DNA from: Thermoanaerobaculia bacterium
GTDB lineage: Bacteria; Acidobacteriota; Thermoanaerobaculia; Gp7-AA8
Length of the DNA stretch: 64,000 bases
Assembly (NCBI GenBank): GCA_017883235.1
Contig: JADGNY010000006.1
Location: 40,681 to 104,680 of the forward strand
Direction: 5' to 3'
The notes below the pieces were generated by a model. That model saw only the letters and a program-made list of their open reading frames with translations. It did not search any database and was not told the origin of the DNA. This document shows positions 58,866-64,000 of the stretch, one piece after another. The first letter of the stretch is position 1. Each line of letters begins with the position of its first letter. The translations under genes and the position numbers were made by a program.

Positions 58866-61294
58866 GTCTTACCTCCGAAACGGGCAACGATCAACTCATC
58901 GAGCATCCAGGCGATGTCCTTGCCGTGCTGATCCCAGTAATGCGTGTGGGCACCTTCGCCAATACACATCTGCGTGGTATCGGCAGGCGTTGATTGGATG
59001 GTGGGATTGCCGATGTCTTGCGGATCCTGATCCCGGCGGTTCCAGATGCCGGGCGTATCCGTGTCGCCCCAGATGAAGCGGCCAACGTAATCACCCGTTG
59101 AGTACGCGTTGATCCATTGCGCGACGCCGAGGTCGCCGGGAGTCGGGCCGCTCCCCCGCCAGACCCACGGATAGAGACCGGGGAAGGCGCGGGAGTACAA
59201 CTGCCGCAGCGGATTTCCCATCGTGAAAAACGCCGGGTTCTTCGCCGCAAACGCCGCGGAAAGCGGATGGTTCTCCAGTTTCAGGAAGCGCAGAAGATCG
59301 GCCACGATGACGGTCCCCTGACTGTGAGCCACGATGATCACCGAGTCGTACTCGTGACCGCAGCGCTCCGGCCTCAGGATGAACTCGATCAGCGATGCGA
59401 AACGTTCCGCGATCCGGGCGCGTGGCGTGTCCTTCTTCGGATGCTGGCGGAGGTAGTTGTCGACGTCGAGCATGACATCGAGCGCTCCTCTCGCGCCGGG
59501 TAGCCAGAACCGCGCACCGATGAGCGCCAGCAGCAGCGCGGCGGCGGCGGAGATCGCCTTCCAGGAGTTTTCCGGCGGTGGAGCACAGGAACGGGACCAA
59601 GCGACCCATACCGTCAAAAGGAAGAGAACCGTGAAGATCTCGGAGGCGCCGGGGATGAAATTCAGTCCGCGCGTGAGCCAGACGCCGAGTGCCCGCATCG
59701 GCACGTCCGAGCTCTCCTGCTTCTTCGGTGGACTGCTCTCGACCAGAACTGACGGAAGGATCGACCACACCGCGGCGATGACGAAGACGGCGAACACGAT
59801 GGTGGTGAGAATGAAGGCGCGCGACGCACTCACCATCAGCGTCTGTTTGAGAAACTCGTTGATGGTGAGGTTCGGTTGGTGCTCGATCAAACACAGCAGC
59901 TTGCCGATCGGCCCACCAAAGCTGATTGGGTGGTAGATGGCGTCGTTCGGGACGATCGTCTGAAGGGTCTTGAAAACCGCGGCCCACACCGCGAGAGTCA
60001 GATTGGCGAACAGCGCGCTGGAAAGGGTGAGCGTGAATCGGGCGGTCCAGGCCGTGTTCCAGGCCGACCTTCGCCCGCCGGACTTCGTCGTCAGAACGCA
60101 GAGGATGCCGATCACGATCGCAAACAACATCCACGGCACGTGGATGTACCAGACCAATCGCAGAGCGATGTCGATCTGTTGGGCGATCTGAACGACGGCC
60201 TCGTCCAGTGCCTTCTCGTTGCTCAACGCGCCCGAAAGACGGAAGACGAGCGCGAGGCCGGTCGCAGCGAGCAGAATACCTCCGACCAGAAGCGCGCCGC
60301 GCCGCATCCGCGCGTACGCCGCGAGGAGCCATGCGATCAGGATCGCGGAGAGCGCCCACGCTTCAAGAATGAGCAGCCGCGCCGCTCCCCATCCGCAACA
60401 GATCGCATCCGCCAGGACCCAACCCACCCCGCCCGCCAGCAGCGGCGCGACAGCCCACAACCACGCGGCAACGGGTCGACGGCGATGGAGCAGCCACGCC
60501 ACAAGCCCGATCGCGGCCAGAGCCAGAAGTGCGTGTCCAAGAATGTTCACCACGGGCGAGCACCGCGAATCGCTCATCACACCCGGCGCGAAAAACCGGC
60601 AGCATGGCGTCGCCGTGGCCGCTGGCCCCGGGGCGGCCGTGTCTACGCCAATGCGGGTCAATCGCGGCACGAGCAACGGCAGCGCCAGCGACGCCAGCGT
60701 CAGATTGAGCACGACAACGAACAGCGTCAGCCACCGCACCGACCATCGGTGCATCCATGAGAAAAGCGGCCAGAGACCGGCGTTGTCGTTCGCGGCGCGC
60801 GCATAGTCCAGAGCATTCCGTCCGAGGCTGGGTAGATGGAGCAGCAACTGATACAGCTCGTCGAAGAAAGTGAAGACACCCTGTCCGAGGCGGGAGAGAT
60901 CGGCCCAGTAGGCTTCGTAGACGTGAACGCCGCAGTCAGTGTCGTTGTGCTTGCCGTCCAGACGCACCGTTTCGAACACGCGCGGACCATCGGCGCTGTA
61001 GTCACGGAGCTGGTCGCGCATGAAGCCCTGGTCCGGGGCGGCGGAGGGCGGTTTGCCACGATGCCGCAGGATGGCATCCGCGTTGCGCTCTTCGAAAAGC
61101 GACCGGTGATCGACGGTCTCTCCGCCGGCCTTCAGCGGTTCCACCGGCACGCGGATCTTTTCCTCCTGAAACGTGGAGTACGTTCCGAGCGGACAGAGAT
61201 CGGTCAGCAGATTGGCAATCTGCCGCGCAGACTCGGACGGCTGCTGATCCGCAACGCCATGGACGACGACGACAGCGACCTTTTTTTCGGCCAC
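58862..61294 (-). CDS. Giant membrane alpha/beta-hydrolase split by a helix bundle
   Basis: The 810-residue protein begins with a hydrolase strand plus oxyanion His-Gly (VAVVVVHGVADQQP, His12). About ten membrane helices (about residues 180-580) follow. The nucleophile elbow YDSVIIVAHSQGTVIVADLL comes only afterwards (Ser658). A C-terminal HTHYWDQHGKD provides the His (about 783). The membrane domain therefore sits inside the catalytic fold. The GTG start has a perfect GGAGGTGA 5 bases upstream. It is coupled by ATGA to the DLH-like gene. Lipid or acyl-ester turnover is plausible; the substrate is unknown. Confidence 0.85.
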   Translation of the reverse strand: MAEKKVAVVVVHGVADQQPSESARQIANLLTDLCPLGTYSTFQEEKIRVPVEPLKAGGETVDHRSLFEERNADAILRHRGKPPSAAPDQGFMRDQLRDYSADGPRVFETVRLDGKHNDTDCGVHVYEAYWADLSRLGQGVFTFFDELYQLLLHLPSLGRNALDYARAANDNAGLWPLFSWMHRWSVRWLTLFVVVLNLTLASLALPLLVPRLTRIGVDTAAPGPAATATPCCRFFAPGVMSDSRCSPVVNILGHALLALAAIGLVAWLLHRRRPVAAWLWAVAPLLAGGVGWVLADAICCGWGAARLLILEAWALSAILIAWLLAAYARMRRGALLVGGILLAATGLALVFRLSGALSNEKALDEAVVQIAQQIDIALRLVWYIHVPWMLFAIVIGILCVLTTKSGGRRSAWNTAWTARFTLTLSSALFANLTLAVWAAVFKTLQTIVPNDAIYHPISFGGPIGKLLCLIEHQPNLTINEFLKQTLMVSASRAFILTTIVFAVFVIAAVWSILPSVLVESSPPKKQESSDVPMRALGVWLTRGLNFIPGASEIFTVLFLLTVWVAWSRSCAPPPENSWKAISAAAALLLALIGARFWLPGARGALDVMLDVDNYLRQHPKKDTPRARIAERFASLIEFILRPERCGHEYDSVIIVAHSQGTVIVADLLRFLKLENHPLSAAFAAKNPAFFTMGNPLRQLYSRAFPGLYPWVWRGSGPTPGDLGVAQWINAYSTGDYVGRFIWGDTDTPGIWNRRDQDPQDIGNPTIQSTPADTTQMCIGEGAHTHYWDQHGKDIAWMLDELIVARFGGKT

Positions 61295-61360
61295 GCAGTC
61301 ACCTCCGGTTTTTCGGTATGTCGCTAGTTTAGACGTACCGAAAGCCGGATTTCCATGCCC

Positions 61361-62485
61361 CTACGCCACATCCCCCTCACTCGCCGGAATCCGGAACGAG
61401 TGCTTATAGATATCGATGATCGCCATCAGCAGCGAGAAGACCAGCGGACCGACGACCAGCCCGACGAAGCCGAAGGCTTCCATCCCGCCGAGGACCGAAA
61501 CCAGCAGCGGGATGGCCGGGAGCTGCATCTTCCCCTTCATCGCCCACGGCCTGACCACGTGCTCGATGATCGGCACCACGACGATGCCCCAGATGGTGAG
61601 GAAGATCGCCCCGAAATAGCCGCGCTCGCCCATCGAGGCCAGGGCGTAGAGATACAACGCCGCCGGAATCCACACCGCGGCCGAACCGACCACCGGCAGA
61701 AGCGAGAGGATCGTCGCCACCGCCCCCCACAAGATCGCCCCCGGGACGCCGGCGATGGCCAGACCGATCCCGATGAATATCCCCTGCGTCACCGATGTGA
61801 TGACCTGCCCGCGGAAGGTGGCGTCGATCACGCCCTTGAAGTTCTCCGCGAACATCAGGTTGTACCGCGCCGGCAGCGGCGACAGCGTCTCCGCCTCGGC
61901 CACGATCGTCTCCCCTTCCACATAGAAGAAGTAGGCGGAGAGGAGGACGAGGAACAGGCCGATGACCAGACCGGCGAGCCCACCGATGACCGCCGCGCCA
62001 TGCTCGGCGATCCAAGCCGGCGCTTTCTGCACCACCGGAATGATCACGTGCGCCGGGCTGATGGCGGCCGCATCGAAGTTCGGCGCCACCCGCTTGATCC
62101 ACGGCATGCGTTTGTCGATGTCGAGCCGATGCAGCGCGCGCTCCATGTCGCCCGATTGCAGATGCTTGACCACCACGTTCGCCTCCTGCACGAGGAGGAC
62201 GATGATCAGAAACGACGGGAGCAGGATGATGAAGGTGATGAGGAAGAGCATCACCGCCGCCGCCTTGTTCGCGCCGCCGTGCATCTTGTCGCGGATGCGC
62301 CGGTAGATCGGATAGGTGACGGTGACCAGCACGGCGCCGAGCATGATCGGCGCGAGAAACGGCTCGAGGATGACGTAGGTGGCGTAGAGGACGGCGATGG
62401 CGAGCAGCGCGAAGAAGACGATGCCGGCCAGCTTCCACTCCTGCCGCGCTTTGCCCGCGGCAGCATCCGGCAGGATTACCGACAT
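61361..62485 (-). CDS. AI-2E/YdiK-PerM family transporter
   Basis: The 374-residue protein has about eight membrane helices and the AI-2E transporter family pattern: LEPFLAPIMLGAVLVTVTYP near the start, AAVIGGLAGLVIGLFLVLLS, and PALYLYALASMGERGYFGA-like AALYLYALASMGERGYFGAI followed by PIIEHVVRPWAMKGKMQLP. Substrate is not known for most members despite the name. It starts 1 base after the LuxR stop, so they are cotranscribed. Confidence 0.9.
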   Translation of the reverse strand: MSVILPDAAAGKARQEWKLAGIVFFALLAIAVLYATYVILEPFLAPIMLGAVLVTVTYPIYRRIRDKMHGGANKAAAVMLFLITFIILLPSFLIIVLLVQEANVVVKHLQSGDMERALHRLDIDKRMPWIKRVAPNFDAAAISPAHVIIPVVQKAPAWIAEHGAAVIGGLAGLVIGLFLVLLSAYFFYVEGETIVAEAETLSPLPARYNLMFAENFKGVIDATFRGQVITSVTQGIFIGIGLAIAGVPGAILWGAVATILSLLPVVGSAAVWIPAALYLYALASMGERGYFGAIFLTIWGIVVVPIIEHVVRPWAMKGKMQLPAIPLLVSVLGGMEAFGFVGLVVGPLVFSLLMAIIDIYKHSFRIPASEGDVA

Positions 62486-62486
62486 G

Positions 62487-63104
62487 CTAGACCGCGATGA
62501 TCCCGCGCCGGGCCGCCTCGACGACGGCCTCGGTACGCGTGGCCGCGCCGAGCTTGCCGAGGATGCCGTTCATGTGGAACTTGATCGTGTGACCGGTCAC
62601 GCCGAGACGCTGCGCGATCTCCTTGTTCGTCAGACCCGAGGCGAGGAGGCGGAGCACTTCCCGCTCGCGCGCGGTGAGCGGCTCGATCATCCGCACCTCG
62701 GCGCGCGGATGCCGCAGCAGCTCATCGGCGAAGATATCGTCGATCACGATCTCGGCCTCGGCCACCGCATGCAGCGCCGCGTGCATGCGCCGCGGTGCCG
62801 CCGTGCGCGCCAGCACACCGCGCGCCCCCGAGGCCAGGGCATCGGCGGCGCCGGTGCCGTCGCAGACCAGCACGAGTGCCGGGACGTCGACATCGGGCAC
62901 GGTGCCGTCGCAGATCATCACGTCGGCGTTCAGAACGCGAAGCCGTGTCGGATCGGCTTCGGTGACATCGAGGTCATCGAATACGCCGAGAATCGTGCGA
63001 AGACCGGAGCGCACCAGCGGCGCGCTACTGACCACGACGACCCGCAACACATCGGCTGCCGGGCTGGCAACGGCGTTCGAAGTGAAGGCGAAATGCGCGC
63101 GCAT
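62487..63104 (-). CDS. LuxR-type regulator with degenerate receiver
   Basis: The 205-residue protein has an N-terminal receiver-like domain (VVVSSAPLVRSGLRTIL) in which the usual acidic pair (DD) is SS. A single Asp remains (MICDGTV), and the usual Lys near GARGVLART is absent. The C-terminal LuxR HTH is clear: LTAREREVLRLLASGLTNKE, IAQRLGVTGHTIKFHMNGIL. It probably binds DNA independently of phosphorylation. Start is ATG 63104 with TATTGT 6 bases upstream. A longer frame to 63140 is less likely. Confidence 0.88.
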   Translation of the reverse strand: MRAHFAFTSNAVASPAADVLRVVVVSSAPLVRSGLRTILGVFDDLDVTEADPTRLRVLNADVMICDGTVPDVDVPALVLVCDGTGAADALASGARGVLARTAAPRRMHAALHAVAEAEIVIDDIFADELLRHPRAEVRMIEPLTAREREVLRLLASGLTNKEIAQRLGVTGHTIKFHMNGILGKLGAATRTEAVVEAARRGIIAV

Positions 63105-63110
63105 ACGGAA

Positions 63111-63116
63111 ACAATA
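63111..63116 (-). promoter_or_regulatory. -10 box TATTGT of the LuxR operon
   Basis: TATTGT on the minus strand ends 6 bases before the ATG at 63104. It faces the divergent rfbC box 20 bases away. Confidence 0.5.
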
Positions 63117-63135
63117 ACAGCAAACGAGCTGACAT

Positions 63136-63141
63136 ATCATC
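63136..63141 (+). promoter_or_regulatory. -10 box TATCAT of rfbC
   Basis: TATCAT ends 8 bases before the TTG start at 63150. Confidence 0.45.
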
Positions 63142-63149
63142 CGCCGGCT

Positions 63150-63698
63150 TTGAACTTTCTACCAACCTCCCTCCCCGGCGTCCTCCTGATCGAGCCCGAA
63201 GTCTTCGGCGACGACCGCGGCTTCTTCATGGAAACCTACCGCATGGACGCCTTCCGCGCCGCCGGCATCAGCGCTCCGTTCGTCCAGGACAACCACTCCC
63301 GCTCCGCCCGCGGCGTCCTGCGCGGCCTCCACTACCAGGAGCCGAACACGCAGGGAAAACTGGTCCGCTGCACCCGCGGCGCCATCTTCGACGTCGCCGT
63401 CGACATCCGCCGCGGTTCGCCGACGTTCAGCAAATGGTTCGGCATCGAGCTGAGCGACGCCAACAAACTGATGCTCTGGGTCCCCCCCGGCTTCGCCCAC
63501 GGCTTCTGCGCCATGGAAGAGGGCTCGGACCTGGTCTACAAGTGCACGACGCTGTACGACCCGCCTTCCGACCGCGCCATCCTCTGGAACGATCCGGAGA
63601 TCGGGATCGAGTGGCCGATCGAGGTGCCGGTGCTGTCAGGGAAGGATACGAAAGCGCCGCGGCTGGCTGAGGCCACCGTACTTCCCATCTATTCCTGA
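63150..63698 (+). CDS. rfbC: dTDP-4-dehydrorhamnose 3,5-epimerase
   Basis: The 182-residue cupin epimerase makes dTDP-4-keto-L-rhamnose for surface glycans. PTSLPGVLLIEPEVFGDDRG, FFMETYRMDAFRAAGI, DNHSRSARGVLRGLHYQ (catalytic His and Arg), GKLVRCTRGAIFDVAVDIR and FAHGFCAMEEGSDLVYKCT are all present. Start is taken as TTG 63150, which gives the family-typical N-terminus and follows TATCAT by 8 bases. Upstream in-frame ATGs run into the divergent LuxR gene. The rest of the dTDP-rhamnose pathway is outside the window. Confidence 0.92.
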   Translation: MNFLPTSLPGVLLIEPEVFGDDRGFFMETYRMDAFRAAGISAPFVQDNHSRSARGVLRGLHYQEPNTQGKLVRCTRGAIFDVAVDIRRGSPTFSKWFGIELSDANKLMLWVPPGFAHGFCAMEEGSDLVYKCTTLYDPPSDRAILWNDPEIGIEWPIEVPVLSGKDTKAPRLAEATVLPIYS

Positions 63699-63720
63699 CG
63701 CACCGTTGTCAAAGGCTTTA

Positions 63721-63758
63721 ACCACAGAGGCACAGAGATCACAGAGGTTTTCTCTGTA
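63721..63758. repeat. CCACAGAGGCACAGAG-type repeat
   Basis: TAACCACAGAGGCACAGAGA, then TCACAGAGGTTTTCTCTG, a short repeat phrase. It follows rfbC. Confidence 0.6.
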
Positions 63759-63865
63759 CTACCAGTCAGCGGTTTCTGCGCGCGACAAGGTGATTTAACC
63801 TCGAGAGCATGAGCGAGCGAAGCGTGCCGTCGCCCCGAAAAGAACTCGCACATCCCTAACCTCGA

Positions 63866-63922
63866 GAGCCCTTCTCCCCCGCGCTTTCCAGCGGGGGAGA
63901 AGGTGCCGAAGGCGGATGAGAC
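63866..63922. repeat. Dispersed CCTTCTCCCCC repeat
   Basis: CCCTTCTCCCCCGCGC, loop, GCGGGGGAGAAGGTGCCGAA and GGCGGATGAG. It is the third copy of the family seen at 41660-41725 and 41805-41872. The rest of 63699-64000 shows no gene. Confidence 0.85.
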
Positions 63923-64000
63923 TTCACCTGCCGCGGCTCTGCGGCGCGGCAGACCACCGAGGACGAAAATGGGTAGACCACTCCCATTTTTCAGTTGATG

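Noticed and set aside
61404..62438. Second minus-strand frame inside the AI-2E transporter gene
   Set aside because: Another frame of the same gene, rich in Arg/His with no membrane pattern.
62397..63149. Extended rfbC frame from far upstream
   Set aside because: It runs antisense through the LuxR gene; family N-termini and the TATCAT box support the start at 63150.

Overview
The window is GC-rich chromosomal DNA from a free-living bacterium. Large envelope hydrolases, DUF3617/DUF3108/DUF2891 exported proteins, many toxin-antitoxin (TA) pairs and many intergenic inverted repeats suggest a soil or sediment Acidobacteriota-like organism. That placement is inference from gene content; no rRNA or phylogenetic marker was tested, and no tRNA or rRNA gene was seen. 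At least 20 genes have a TANNNT-type -10 box ending 6-9 bases before the start codon and no ribosome binding site, so leaderless transcription looks common. Most other genes have GGAGG-type sites or 4-8 base ATGA/GTGA couplings.

Layout. 1-1.4 kb: an HMGL-family acyltransferase. 1.4-5.5 kb: a two-gene PHP/SMC-like ATPase plus AlbA_2 ATPase operon, a candidate defence module. 5.5-7 kb: decayed DNA with two YoeB toxin fragments around a 21-bp palindromic array. 7-12 kb: Xaa-Pro peptidase, thioesterase, GH63-like glycosidase. 12-17 kb: a VapBC pair, RsmE, a double methyltransferase, a STAS protein and a DUF2283 pair. 17-21 kb: GlgX, a RHH/MazF pair, a rhodanese/MauE-like pair, then palindrome-bracketed inverted repeats. 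21-31 kb: DUF3617 protein, matrixin protease, RidA, a TPR protein, an RDD protein, a DUF3887 protein and a giant membrane patatin. 31-38 kb: a formate dehydrogenase locus (selenocysteine FdhA, FeS subunit, NrfD) split by an AT-richer toxin-like island. 38-45 kb: a discoidin/glycosidase protein, a BrnT/BrnA remnant, DUF3024, DUF3108, IspH and a dense TA cluster. 46-51 kb: MFS transporter, DUF2891 protein, M16 peptidase pair. 51.6-56.5 kb: three membrane-fusion proteins and one MacB-type permease. 56.7-61.3 kb: a pentapeptide-TIR protein, a dienelactone-hydrolase-like protein and a second giant membrane hydrolase. 61.4-63.7 kb: AI-2E family transporter, LuxR regulator, RfbC.

How the genes work together. 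The Fdh proteins should form a membrane formate-oxidising complex feeding the quinone pool. GlgX, the GH63-like enzyme and the discoidin/six-hairpin protein act on glucans or glycosides. The three-adaptor/permease operon is an export or lipoprotein-transport module whose ATPase is not in the window. TA modules are unusually dense: five intact pairs, one orphan antitoxin and three remnants.

The most unusual layer is the repeats. Many intergenic spaces hold inverted repeats whose arms are short tandem phrases. Similar hairpins also lie in frame inside at least two genes (fdhA and the 38.2 kb glycosidase) and at the end of a third. Two 21-bp-period arrays (6.1-6.5 and 37.7-38.2 kb) and a nested palindrome cassette (20.97-21.44 kb) have no explanation among ordinary features.
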